36,506 bases of DNA from the IMG/VR virus record IMGVR_UViG_3300035180_001067, positions 1-36,506 of that record; one strand, written 5' to 3'. Shown piece after piece: positions 1 to 7,871 of the stretch (position 1 is the stretch's first letter; every line of letters starts with the position of its first letter). Origin of the DNA: a virus. Below the pieces are notes generated by a model, which was not told the DNA's origin, ran no database searches, and was given only the letters and a program-made list of their open reading frames with translations. The position numbers and the translations under genes are program-made.

Positions 1-163
1 GGCCCGCGATTCAGCAGGCGGCGCCAGCGTGGTGATCGACGGCAGCATCGGCAGCATTGGTGCAGGCGTCAGCCTGGGCCAGATGAACGCGGCCATGAAA
101 GCCTGGCACTCCAAGGTGCTGTTCGACATGAAGCGGCTGCAAAGCCAAGGGCGGTTCGCATGA
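1..163 (+). CDS. C-terminal end of a tail protein (probable tape measure), partial
   Basis: An open frame runs from the window edge to a TGA at 161-163 and gives about 53 residues rich in Gly, Ala and Ser, ending in a basic stretch (KVLFDMKRLQSQGRFA). The start lies outside the window. No domain is recognisable in this piece. The call rests on position: in lambda-like tail modules the tape measure protein directly precedes the tail-tip assembly genes, which is what follows here. Its stop overlaps the next start as ATGA (160-163), so the two genes are translationally coupled. It could instead be another tail protein. Confidence 0.6.
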   Translation, partial: ARDSAGGASVVIDGSIGSIGAGVSLGQMNAAMKAWHSKVLFDMKRLQSQGRFA

Positions 164-756
164 CGGTCTACACCTTGCCATCGGGGCTGGTGCCCAAGCG
201 CCAGCGCCTGGCCATCTCTGCGGCCAATCGCATCTTCACGTCGCCCTACAGCCAGCAGCTGCAGGCGGTGGATCTGATGTCTGAGGTGTGGCGCACGCAG
301 CTTGATCTGCCCGACGACATCAGCAACACCATGGGCGGCCAGCTTGAGGCGCTGATTGACCGGCTCAAGGGCCGCGTCAACAAGCTGGCGGTGGGCAACT
401 TCAAGCGGAGGGTGCCCCTGGGCACCATGCGTGGCACGCCCACGGTGGCCACCCTTGCGGCGCAGCTGGCCAACACGCTGATCATCCAGACCACCGCAGG
501 GGCCTCCCTGCTGGCCGGTGACATGCTGGGTGTCTCGGGCTTGCTGCTGCGCGTGCTGGCCGATGCCGTGGCCGATGGCTCGGGCCTGATCACGGTCGAG
601 ATCGCGCCCCGCCTGCGGGTGGCGGTGGCCGCAGGGGCCACGGTGATCTGGTCGCAGCCCACCAGCAACTTTGTGCTGGCCGCCGATGGCGTGCCCATCG
701 ACTGGCACCCAGGCTTCTATGCCGGGCCCCAGCTCGATCTGATCGAGGCGCCGTAA
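160..756 (+). CDS. Putative tail-tip/distal tail protein (lambda gpM position)
   Basis: The product is 198 aa with no signal peptide or membrane segment. Residues about 1-75 look helical and charged; the rest is rich in Val, Ala, Gly and Thr, as in beta-sandwich tail proteins. I do not recognise a named domain. The start is the ATG in an ATGA overlap with the preceding stop. It is the first of three mid-sized genes between the tape measure and the J-like tail-tip gene, the place held by gpM or distal tail proteins in lambdoid phages, so a role at the tail tip is inferred from gene order. Three bases separate it from the next ATG. Confidence 0.7.
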   Translation: MTVYTLPSGLVPKRQRLAISAANRIFTSPYSQQLQAVDLMSEVWRTQLDLPDDISNTMGGQLEALIDRLKGRVNKLAVGNFKRRVPLGTMRGTPTVATLAAQLANTLIIQTTAGASLLAGDMLGVSGLLLRVLADAVADGSGLITVEIAPRLRVAVAAGATVIWSQPTSNFVLAADGVPIDWHPGFYAGPQLDLIEAP

Positions 757-759
757 CCC

Positions 760-1326
760 ATGCGCACCCTGTCAACAGCCGGCGCTGCAGTCATCGCGTC
801 GGGGGTGGTGGCGTTGGCCGTGCTGGTCGAGATGGACCTGACCAGCCCGCTCAACCTCAACACAACCAACCTGGATCTGGTGATCAGCGGCACCACGTAC
901 TACGGCACACGCGGCCTGGGCCAGATCGACGCGGTGACCGAAACCACCGCCGACGTGCGCAACATCAAGTTCAGCCTGTCGGGCGTGCCCAGCAGCTCAA
1001 TCGCGCTGGCGCTGTCTGAGCCGGTGCAGGGCAAAGCGGTGCGCATCAAGCTGGCCATCTACGACCCCAGCACCTTTGCCGTGCTCGACGTGGTGCCGTT
1101 CTGGGCGGGCCAGCTTGACGTGTTTGGCATCAACGATGGCGACCCGGTGGCCACCATCAACGTCACGGCTGAGCACGCCGGCATTGATCTCACGCGCCCC
1201 TCGGGCAGCGTGTACAGCAACGACGAACAGCAGCGCCTGCACCCGGGTGACTTGTTCTTCCAGTTCCTGGCCGACCAGGTCGAGCAAAAGATCGTCTGGC
1301 CCACGGCGGCCTTCTTCAGACAATGA
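760..1326 (+). CDS. Putative minor tail protein (lambda gpL position)
   Basis: The product is 188 aa. The N-terminus is hydrophobic (residues 8-25) but leads straight into a beta-rich body rather than a cleavage site, so it is probably not secreted. The C-terminal stretch with YSNDEQQRLHPGD followed by FFQF is a pattern I associate with siphophage tail proteins between the tape measure and gpK-like genes. There are no cysteines, so the Fe-S cluster of true lambda gpL is absent. The gene begins 3 nt after the upstream stop and overlaps the next start by ATGA (1323-1326). A structural role in the baseplate hub or tail tip is inferred from order. Confidence 0.7.
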   Translation: MRTLSTAGAAVIASGVVALAVLVEMDLTSPLNLNTTNLDLVISGTTYYGTRGLGQIDAVTETTADVRNIKFSLSGVPSSSIALALSEPVQGKAVRIKLAIYDPSTFAVLDVVPFWAGQLDVFGINDGDPVATINVTAEHAGIDLTRPSGSVYSNDEQQRLHPGDLFFQFLADQVEQKIVWPTAAFFRQ

Positions 1327-1745
1327 CAACCACACCCAACACGCCGCGCCTGCCCGACTGGCCCATGCGCCTGCACGCCTTGGTGGTGGCCGCCACCGCC
1401 AAGCCGTTTGCCTGGGGCGCGCACGACTGTTGCACCTGGGCGGCCGATGCGGTGCAGGCCATCACCGGCATTGACCACGCGGCCGACTTGCGCGGCACCT
1501 ACAGTACGCAGGCCCAGGCCGGTGCGGTGCTGGCCCAGCATGGCGGCCTGCGGGGCGTGGCGGGCCGCGCAGGCCCCGCCATTCGCCCGTTGTTTGCGCG
1601 GCCCGGTGATGTGGGCCTGCTGCGCGACGGCACCCCCAAGCTGGCCGTGTGCGCTGGCGACTGCTGGCTGGTGGTGGGCACCCACGGCCTGGTGCGCAAG
1701 CCGCTGCAAGACGCCGCACTGGCGTGGGGGGTTGGCCATGGCTGA
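1323..1745 (+). CDS. NlpC/P60-like tail assembly protein (DUF6950-like, lambda gpK position)
   Basis: The product is 140 aa. Residues about 23-40 contain PFAWGAHDCCTWAADAV, the W-G-x-x-D-C signature of NlpC/P60-type cysteine peptidases and the phage DUF6950 group. The second half (GDVGLL ... LVVGTHGLV) supplies the expected beta strands and a possible catalytic His. In lambda the equivalent gene K lies just upstream of J and its product acts in tail-tip assembly and possibly cell-wall degradation during entry; the same order holds here. The start overlaps the upstream stop (ATGA), and the stop lies inside the next gene's first codons (ATGGCTGA, 1738-1745). Whether it is an active peptidase cannot be told from sequence. 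Confidence 0.8.
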   Translation: MTTTPNTPRLPDWPMRLHALVVAATAKPFAWGAHDCCTWAADAVQAITGIDHAADLRGTYSTQAQAGAVLAQHGGLRGVAGRAGPAIRPLFARPGDVGLLRDGTPKLAVCAGDCWLVVGTHGLVRKPLQDAALAWGVGHG

Positions 1746-4700
1746 AGAAGTTGTTGCCGCCATCGTTGATGCAGCGCTTGAGGCCGGCATCAGCGAGGCC
1801 ACCGTGGCGGTGGTGGGTGAGTTTGTGCAGGCCTACGGCAGCACCATGCTGTTCGTCTCCAGCGCCATGTACATGCGCGACCAGCAGCGCCGCGCCCAAA
1901 ACCGCGCCCGCGATGCCTACAACGCAGGCTTGCGTGATCGCTACACCACCGTGCGCGGATCGGCTGAGCCCCGCCAGCTGGTGTTTGGCCGGGTGCGGGT
2001 GTCGGGTGCGGTGGGCTTCATCCGCAGCTACGACACCTACAACGCCAAGCTGGTGTACACCATCGCCATTGCCGCCGACGAGATCGATGCCCTTGAGGCC
2101 ATCTTGTTCGACGACGAGCCAGTGGTCATTGATGGCTCGGGCAACGTGCTGGGCATCCAGCGCACTGAGCAGTTCAGCATCGCGGCCACATCGGCCACCG
2201 TCACCCTGCAGGGCACGCCCAAGGCCGGCACTGTGGCCGCCACCGCCACCTATGGCAGCACGGTGGTCACGCTGGGGGTCAGCGTGTCGGGCACCAGTGT
2301 CACCGTCACCGGTGCCACCGCCGGTACCACCGGCGTGCTGGCCATCACCTACCAGCCTGACCCCAACCCCTACGCGCCCACCGCGCTCAACAACGCGGCG
2401 CAACAATTCACGGTGGCCACGGGCACCGACACCTTCACGTTGGCTCATGCCCCCACGGCAGGCACCCTGGTGGCCACCGTCACGGTGGGCGCCGGCCCGG
2501 CTGATGCCATCGACAACAACATCACCACCACCATCAGCGGGGCCGATGTCACGCTGGTGGGTGCATCGGCCTGGGTGGGCTACACCGTCAACATCGCCTA
2601 TCAGTGGTCGGCAGCGGCCAGCAAGGCCCGGGTGCGGTGGCACCTGGGGGCTGCTGGGCAAACCGCCGATGCCACCATGGTCAGCAACCTGCCCGGCGTG
2701 TGGACATCTGCCCACACCGGCACGGGCCTGGCCTACCTGGTTGTTGAGCTGGACTATGACCAAACCGCCTTCAGCGGTGCGGCGCCCAACGTGTCGGCTG
2801 TTGTGCGTGGCCACAAGTGCTTTGACCCACGCACCAGCACCACCGTCTGGACCGACAACCCCGCGCTGATCGCCCGGGCCTACGCCATCCACCCCATGGG
2901 CGGCCGGCTCAACGCCAGCCAGATCGACGACACCGCCGTGATCGCCGCGGCCAACGCCTGCGATGCCAGCGCCACCTACACCGTGGGCGGCAATGCGGTG
3001 GTGCGCCCGCTGTACCGCGCCAGCTATGCCGTCAAGACCACCCAGCGCCCGCAAGATGCGCTCAACGACATCTGCCAGGCCATGGGCGGGCGCTGGGTGT
3101 TTGCCAGCGGCAAGCTGCGCATCAAGGCCGGCGGCTGCGGCACACCAGTGGGCCGGGTGCTCGATGAATCATGGCTGCACAACGCCAGCCCGGTGAGCGT
3201 GCAGCCGGCCCAGGCCCGGGCCGATCTGTTCAACAGCATCACCGTCAAGATCGCCGACGAAACCGCCCGCTGGCAAGAAACCCCGCTGCCCAAGGTGGGC
3301 CCCGGCAGCTACCTGGCGGTGGATGGTGCCGAACTGCCACACCCGGCCGTGTACCCCGCAGTCACCTACGGGCCGCAGGCGCAGTACATCGCCAATTGCG
3401 ACATCCGTTATGCCCGCATGGGGCTTACTGTCAAGCTCACGTGCAACATGCGCGCGTTTGAGCTTGAAGACTTTGATGTCATCCCGGTGTCGCTGGCGCG
3501 GTTTGGTTGGAGCAACAAGCTGTTCGAGGTGATCGAAACATCGTTCACCCTTGACGGCGGCATTGAGCTGAGCCTCAAGGCGATCGACACCAGCATCTGG
3601 CCCGCGCCCGATGCCGTGGCCGCACCTGCGCCGCCGCCCAACACCCGCTTGCCCACCCCGTGGGGCCTGCCCGATGTGGCCAGCCTGGCGCTCACCAGCA
3701 ACAGCACCACGCTGCTGCGCCAGCCAGACGGCACCATCGTGGCCCGCATCAAGGCCGCATGGACCGCACAGACCGATCCGCGCATCACCAACCAGGGCGA
3801 CATCGAGGTGCGCTGGGGCTTGGCCAGCGATGCTGAACCACTCTGGCAATCGGTCACCGTGGCCGGCAGTGCCACGCAGGCCTTGCTCACCGGCGTGAAA
3901 GTGGGCCGCATCTATGCCGTGAAGGCACGCACCGTGGGCGCCGTGGCAGCTGGTCAGTGGTGCCCGCAGGCCACGGTGGCCGTGGGTGGCAAGACCACTG
4001 GGCCCACCAACCCCGCCAGCGTATCGGGCAGCGTGGCCAAAGGCCGCATCGTGTGGACGTGGCCGGCCTGCACCGATGTTGACTACGCCGTGACCGAGCT
4101 GCGCCTGGGCGGCAGCGACTTCAACAGCGCGGCCACACCGCCGGCTTTCAGCGGCACGGCCAACACCTTTGCCCAGGTGGTGACCACCACCGGAACCTAC
4201 ACGGCGCGCATCAAGCACATCGACACCTCGGGCAACTACAGCGCGGGCTATGTCAGCGCCAGCGTCACCGTGGCCGCGGGCGACCTGGTGCAAGACGGCG
4301 CACCTGGCGCCAATGGCACCAACGGCACGAATGGAACGAACGGCACCAACGGTGCCAATGGCTTGAGCAATGCCATCGTCTACATCTACCAGCGGGCCAC
4401 CAGTGCCCCGGCGTTGCCCAGCGCCACCACCACCTACACCTTTGCCACGGCCGCACTGACGGGCCTGAACAACGGATGGGTGAGCACCCCACCTGCAGGC
4501 ACTGACCCGCTGTATGTCAGTGTGGCCACCGCCAGCGCGGCCGGCACCAGCGACGCCATCGCCTCGGGCGAGTGGGCCACGCCGGTGATCCTGGTGGCCA
4601 ACGGTGCAAACGGCAGCAACGGGGCCAACGGCAGCAATGGCGCCAATGGGGCTGATGGCCTCAACGCCGCCACGGTGTACTTGTACCAATGCACCACCAC

Positions 4701-5337
4701 GGCCACACCGCCGGCTGGGCCCAGCGCCACCGTCACCTACACCTTCGCATCAGGTGTCGCGTCGGTCCTGACCGGCGGCTGGACACAAACCCTGCCTACC
4801 ACTGGCGGGGCCTACCGCTGGGTGACCACCGCGTCGGCGCTGGCCACCGGCACTACCGACACCATCGGCACCGCCGAGTGGGCCGCCGTGGCGCTGCTGG
4901 CGCAAGACGGCATCAATGGCACCAATGGCACCAACGGCACCAACGGCCAGCGCGGCAGCATTGAGGCGGCAGCCAGCATCACGGGCACCAGCTGGAGCGA
5001 CGCCGCCGCCGTGGCCGCCATCAGCGCGGCCGGCTACGGGGCGCCTGTGCTGCTTGATCGCGTCACGCTCTACAACAGCAGCGCCAATTACACCCAATCC
5101 AAATATTACGACGGCGCAGCGTGGCAAACCTGGGCGGCGCTGGTCGATGGAAATTTGCTGGTCAACGGATCGGTGGCAGCAAACAAGCTGTCAGTAAACC
5201 AGCTTGATGCGATCAGCGCCACAGTCGGCTTATTGCGATCCGCCACCAGCGGCGCCCGTCTTGAAATATCCACCGATGTAATTCGTGTCTACGATTCATC
5301 TGGTGCGCTGCGCGTCAAGCTTGGAAACCTGGCATGA
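1738..5337 (+). CDS. Tail tip / central fibre protein, J-like host-specificity protein
   Basis: The product is 1199 aa, close to lambda gpJ in size. The frame is open further upstream (from 1408), but the ATG at 1738 overlaps the gpK-like stop and is the natural start. The N-terminal half resembles gpJ-type hub domains (for example RDRYTTVRGSAEPRQLVFGR near residues 62-81). Residues about 145-300 hold two tandem beta modules, each ending in an AITYQ or NIAYQ strand. Fibronectin-III-like segments follow (residues about 650-850). The distal part has three collagen-like Gly-x-x linkers (about 854-877, 955-976 and 1057-1072, mainly GTN or GSN/GAN triplets) separating two paralogous modules of about 75 aa. 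It should form the tail tip contacting the host receptor; the C-terminal region is the likely specificity determinant. Confidence 0.88.
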   Translation: MAEEVVAAIVDAALEAGISEATVAVVGEFVQAYGSTMLFVSSAMYMRDQQRRAQNRARDAYNAGLRDRYTTVRGSAEPRQLVFGRVRVSGAVGFIRSYDTYNAKLVYTIAIAADEIDALEAILFDDEPVVIDGSGNVLGIQRTEQFSIAATSATVTLQGTPKAGTVAATATYGSTVVTLGVSVSGTSVTVTGATAGTTGVLAITYQPDPNPYAPTALNNAAQQFTVATGTDTFTLAHAPTAGTLVATVTVGAGPADAIDNNITTTISGADVTLVGASAWVGYTVNIAYQWSAAASKARVRWHLGAAGQTADATMVSNLPGVWTSAHTGTGLAYLVVELDYDQTAFSGAAPNVSAVVRGHKCFDPRTSTTVWTDNPALIARAYAIHPMGGRLNASQIDDTAVIAAANACDASATYTVGGNAVVRPLYRASYAVKTTQRPQDALNDICQAMGGRWVFASGKLRIKAGGCGTPVGRVLDESWLHNASPVSVQPAQARADLFNSITVKIADETARWQETPLPKVGPGSYLAVDGAELPHPAVYPAVTYGPQAQYIANCDIRYARMGLTVKLTCNMRAFELEDFDVIPVSLARFGWSNKLFEVIETSFTLDGGIELSLKAIDTSIWPAPDAVAAPAPPPNTRLPTPWGLPDVASLALTSNSTTLLRQPDGTIVARIKAAWTAQTDPRITNQGDIEVRWGLASDAEPLWQSVTVAGSATQALLTGVKVGRIYAVKARTVGAVAAGQWCPQATVAVGGKTTGPTNPASVSGSVAKGRIVWTWPACTDVDYAVTELRLGGSDFNSAATPPAFSGTANTFAQVVTTTGTYTARIKHIDTSGNYSAGYVSASVTVAAGDLVQDGAPGANGTNGTNGTNGTNGANGLSNAIVYIYQRATSAPALPSATTTYTFATAALTGLNNGWVSTPPAGTDPLYVSVATASAAGTSDAIASGEWATPVILVANGANGSNGANGSNGANGADGLNAATVYLYQCTTTATPPAGPSATVTYTFASGVASVLTGGWTQTLPTTGGAYRWVTTASALATGTTDTIGTAEWAAVALLAQDGINGTNGTNGTNGQRGSIEAAASITGTSWSDAAAVAAISAAGYGAPVLLDRVTLYNSSANYTQSKYYDGAAWQTWAALVDGNLLVNGSVAANKLSVNQLDAISATVGLLRSATSGARLEISTDVIRVYDSSGALRVKLGNLA

Positions 5338-5606
5338 CGTTCGGGCTGCAAATCACAACCGCCAGCGGCGAAGTTGTTTTCGATTCAACGGCCGCTGTTG
5401 GTGGTGTGCTGGCCGATGTGGTTTCGCGTGCTGCAAGCGGCTCACCAACCACCGTTAGTTACCCCGCATTTGCGGGCCACACTCCATATTCGGCTGATGC
5501 AGGCGGTAATTTTGGCGTTGGGGCATGGGACACCTCTTTGGGTTACCCAAGGTTAACTATTCCAGCCACATCAACCCCAATCGTCATCGCGGTGTTTTTT
5601 AAATGA
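5334..5606 (+). CDS. Small tail protein downstream of J-like gene, unknown function
   Basis: The product is 90 aa, beginning MTFGLQITTASGEVVFDS, with an ATGA overlap at each end (5334-5337 and 5603-5606). I do not recognise a named family. It shares the MTFG(L/A)(Q/K)I opening with the next gene, suggesting that the two are related or share a structural element. Its base composition is more AT-rich than the region upstream, and the shift begins within the last 200 bp of the tail-tip gene. Position after J suggests a tail-tip accessory or receptor-binding role, but that is inference. Confidence 0.65.
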   Translation: MTFGLQITTASGEVVFDSTAAVGGVLADVVSRAASGSPTTVSYPAFAGHTPYSADAGGNFGVGAWDTSLGYPRLTIPATSTPIVIAVFFK

Positions 5607-6352
5607 CATTCGGCGCCAAGATATTCAACCCCGGCAATGAATTGGTGGTGTCTGCTGATTCAGCCACCTATTACTACGCAGGGCTGGCAACGTTGTACAG
5701 CACCACGGCGGCAGCATCAAACCACTGCGGCTCATACACCTACAAAACAACATTGCCGGCTGGGTCAAAGCCGCCTATGTTTTTTGTTGAGCTAAAAAGT
5801 GGAGCGGTTATCAATATCACTGATGTATTTGGTGGTGCACTTTATGGCTACGGCAATGATTGGTATGTGAATATCGATTCAGTGGCAATCAGCGGGTCAA
5901 CGTCAGCGCCGCCATCACAAACCATGGTGGTGCCTACGGTCTATGTTTATGCGCCAGCCATTGCGCCAACTGACACATATGGCTGCATGCTTTATTTGCC
6001 AACCGGCGAGCCTGCAGTTGATTTTACGAGGCGGCCGTTATTCATGAGGGCGGCGCTTAATTTCAGTGCCGTATCAGATACAGGCCCTCCGTTTTTTGAT
6101 GATTCGGTTTCACTGCCGGTGTCAATATCAAAGCCTGCAATATTTGGCAATTGCAGTGGTGAGTATTTTTGGGCTGACACATATGCAGGGGTGACCTACA
6201 AATATGGGTGGGCACTGTACGGGGGTAGCCTGCACCGCTACCCCTATTTTTCAACGCTTGACGCCAGCATGGGCGCAGACGATGGCGAGGTATCAGGCGG
6301 GGTAATGTCTGCCGCCACAGCGCTTTTGGTTGAGGCAATAAATCTTGTTTAA
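5603..6352 (+). CDS. Putative tail/receptor-binding accessory protein, unknown family
   Basis: The product is 249 aa, rich in Tyr, Ser, Gly and Pro, with no charged coiled coil and no signal peptide, as in beta-rich extracellular phage tail proteins. It begins MTFGAKIFNPGNE, echoing the N-terminus of the preceding 90-aa protein. Codon use is AT-richer (for example TTTTTTGTTGAG, TATTTG) than neighbours, which commonly marks exchangeable host-range genes. It overlaps the upstream stop by ATGA and is followed by an AAGGAG ribosome binding site for the next gene. Function as a tail-tip decoration or receptor-binding protein is inferred from position and composition only. Confidence 0.65.
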   Translation: MTFGAKIFNPGNELVVSADSATYYYAGLATLYSTTAAASNHCGSYTYKTTLPAGSKPPMFFVELKSGAVINITDVFGGALYGYGNDWYVNIDSVAISGSTSAPPSQTMVVPTVYVYAPAIAPTDTYGCMLYLPTGEPAVDFTRRPLFMRAALNFSAVSDTGPPFFDDSVSLPVSISKPAIFGNCSGEYFWADTYAGVTYKYGWALYGGSLHRYPYFSTLDASMGADDGEVSGGVMSAATALLVEAINLV

Positions 6353-6362
6353 GGAGCACCAA

Positions 6363-6563
6363 TTGAAAACCTTGAAAATCATTCTCGCGGCTGCAGTGTT
6401 GGGCATGTCAACCGGTTGCGCTACAGGGCCGGCCAGCGGCCCGCCGGTGCACGAAAAACCCAACCCCAACAGCGTTTGCCGGTGGGAGCGCGGCAACTGT
6501 CAGTCCTACAACCCCCGAGACCGGCTCGACATGATCCGGTTGCAACAAGAGTTAGGTTTGTAG
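6363..6563 (+). CDS. Small phage lipoprotein, unknown function
   Basis: The product is 66 aa. A TTG start at 6363 is preferred because AAGGAG (6351-6356) lies six bases upstream; the in-frame TTG at 6345 would place that site inside the gene. The sequence opens MKTLKIILAAAVLGMSTGCATG, a lipoprotein signal with lipobox S-T-G-C, followed by a Pro-rich tether and a charged C-terminus with one Cys pair. It should be anchored to a membrane by lipid. It sits between the tail and lysis genes. It might be a lysis accessory or a superinfection-exclusion factor; neither can be chosen from sequence. Confidence 0.7.
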   Translation: MKTLKIILAAAVLGMSTGCATGPASGPPVHEKPNPNSVCRWERGNCQSYNPRDRLDMIRLQQELGL

Positions 6564-6580
6564 CAGCAGGCCATGCCGCT

Positions 6581-6625
6581 GCAGACGTCTGCACCGCCCG
6601 GCCGCAGCGCACGCGGGCTGCGGCC
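6581..6625 (+). other. Palindrome and stem-loop between tail and lysis genes
   Basis: This 99-bp gap holds a perfect 12-bp palindrome GCAGACGTCTGC (6581-6592) and an inverted repeat GGCCGCAG (6600-6607) / CTGCGGCC (6618-6625) with a 10-base loop. No T-run follows, so an intrinsic terminator is not supported. It could be an RNA-processing or attenuation structure, or chance in GC-rich DNA. Confidence 0.4.
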
Positions 6626-6662
6626 ATCCGATACCCACACCCACCACCTGGAGCCCTGCGCA

Positions 6663-7028
6663 ATGACCGAACCAACTCTACCCACCGCCGGCGTCGGCAT
6701 CGTCACCGTCGCGGTGGCGTTGCTGGGCCCCATGGCGGGGCCCTATGCCGTCATCGTGCTCAGTGCGCTGGCCGGCGCGTTGTGGGCGCTGTCGGCCCAG
6801 GCCACGCCCAACCGCATCGCCGGCGGGCTGCTGGTGGCCCGCCTGGTGCTCACCGCGGTGGTGCTGGCCGGCGGGGTGGCCTGGATCATCGACAGCCAGT
6901 ACCACTGGCCAGCACATCAAACCCTGGCACCGGTGGCGTTTGCCATTGGCATGGGCGGTGATCGCTGGCGGTCGCTGGTCGACGTGGTGGTGGGCCTGGT
7001 GAGCAAGCGGGTAGGAGGGGGCCAATGA
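6663..7028 (+). CDS. Putative holin (multi-pass membrane protein)
   Basis: The product is 121 aa from the ATG at 6663, with GGAG about 10 bases upstream. The frame is open 30 codons further up, but that extension is Pro/Arg/His-rich and non-membrane. Three hydrophobic segments are visible at about 12-30, 33-48 and 58-80, followed by a short hydrophobic patch and a basic tail ending SKRVGGGQ. This is the size and layout of class I holins, which form the inner-membrane lesion that releases endolysin. It begins the lysis cassette and overlaps the next gene by ATGA (7025-7028). The holin call is by topology and context, not by a named family. Confidence 0.7.
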   Translation: MTEPTLPTAGVGIVTVAVALLGPMAGPYAVIVLSALAGALWALSAQATPNRIAGGLLVARLVLTAVVLAGGVAWIIDSQYHWPAHQTLAPVAFAIGMGGDRWRSLVDVVVGLVSKRVGGGQ

Positions 7029-7327
7029 GCACCGATTTGTACCTGCTGGCGTGCGCTGTGCTGGTTTACAGCGGCTTTTGCCGCCTGGTGCACATGACCA
7101 CCGCAACGCGCCTGGTCATCCGCGCCGCGATCTGGGTGCTCACCGTGGTGGCCGCCGTGGGCGTTGCGGCCGTGCTGGTGTGGGGTTACCACCCGCACTG
7201 GGTGGCCGTGGCCCAGGTGGTGGCCATCGCCATCGTGCAAGTGGCCTGCTCGTCGCTATGGCGAGCGGGTGTGCCTGATGACTACCAACGCCCCAGCCAA
7301 CTGGAGATCCAACATGATCGACCCTGA
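7025..7327 (+). CDS. Small membrane protein of the lysis cassette (second holin or antiholin candidate)
   Basis: The product is 100 aa with hydrophobic segments at about 5-20, 28-53 and 60-80, and a hydrophilic C-terminus. It starts in an ATGA overlap with the preceding holin-like gene and its 3' end overlaps the endolysin start by 14 bp (7314-7327). Two adjacent small membrane proteins before an endolysin are common in phage lysis modules, where one is the holin and the other modulates it. I do not recognise the family, and which of the two forms the hole cannot be decided here. Confidence 0.65.
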   Translation: MSTDLYLLACAVLVYSGFCRLVHMTTATRLVIRAAIWVLTVVAAVGVAAVLVWGYHPHWVAVAQVVAIAIVQVACSSLWRAGVPDDYQRPSQLEIQHDRP

Positions 7328-7871
7328 ACAACTGGCCGCCGCGTGCGGCTGCAATGCCCAACGTGCGGCCACCTGGGCCGCCCCGCTGAGTGAGGCCATG
7401 GACGCCTGGGGTATCAACACCCCGGCGCGCCAGGCCGCGTTTCTGGCACAGATCGCGCACGAGTCGGGCCGCCTGGTCTACGTGCGCGAGCTGTGGGGCC
7501 CCACGCCCACGCAAACGCGGTACGAAGGTCGGCATGACTTGGGCAACCTGCAACCGGGCGACGGCTTCAAGTATCGCGGCCGGGGCCTGATCCAAGTGAC
7601 CGGCCGGGCCAACTACATCGACGCCCGCGACGGCATGCGGCAGCACATGCCCGACGTGCCCGACTTTGAAGCCGAGCCCGAGCTGCTGGAGCAACCCAAG
7701 TGGGCCGCGCACTCGGCCGCGCACTATTGGTGGACGAAGGGGCTCAACATCCTGGCCGATGCCGGCAGCTTTGAAGCCATCACCCGGCGCATCAATGGCG
7801 GGCTCAATGGCCAGGCTGACCGCCTGGCGCTGTGGGGCGACGCCCAGGCCGCGCTGGGAGTGGTGGCGTGA
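7314..7871 (+). CDS. Endolysin, glycoside hydrolase family 19 (chitinase-like muramidase)
   Basis: The product is 185 aa from the ATG at 7314, with GGAG (7303-7306) upstream; a longer open frame exists but lacks a matching ribosome site and N-terminal homology. The GH19 pattern is clear: AFLAQIAHESGR with probable catalytic Glu50, a second Glu at 59 (VRELWG), then YEGRHDLGN, and the substrate-groove motif FKYRGRGLIQVTGRANY. There is no signal peptide, so it needs the upstream holin to reach peptidoglycan. It is shorter than plant GH19 chitinases, as is usual for phage lysozyme versions. The stop overlaps the spanin start as GTGA (7868-7871). Confidence 0.92.
   Translation: MIDPEQLAAACGCNAQRAATWAAPLSEAMDAWGINTPARQAAFLAQIAHESGRLVYVRELWGPTPTQTRYEGRHDLGNLQPGDGFKYRGRGLIQVTGRANYIDARDGMRQHMPDVPDFEAEPELLEQPKWAAHSAAHYWWTKGLNILADAGSFEAITRRINGGLNGQADRLALWGDAQAALGVVA

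Noticed and set aside
3169-4689. Long - strand frame opposite the tail-tip gene
   Set aside because: Gly/His/Arg-rich antisense sequence without motifs, opposite a gene with strong structural similarity to J-like proteins.
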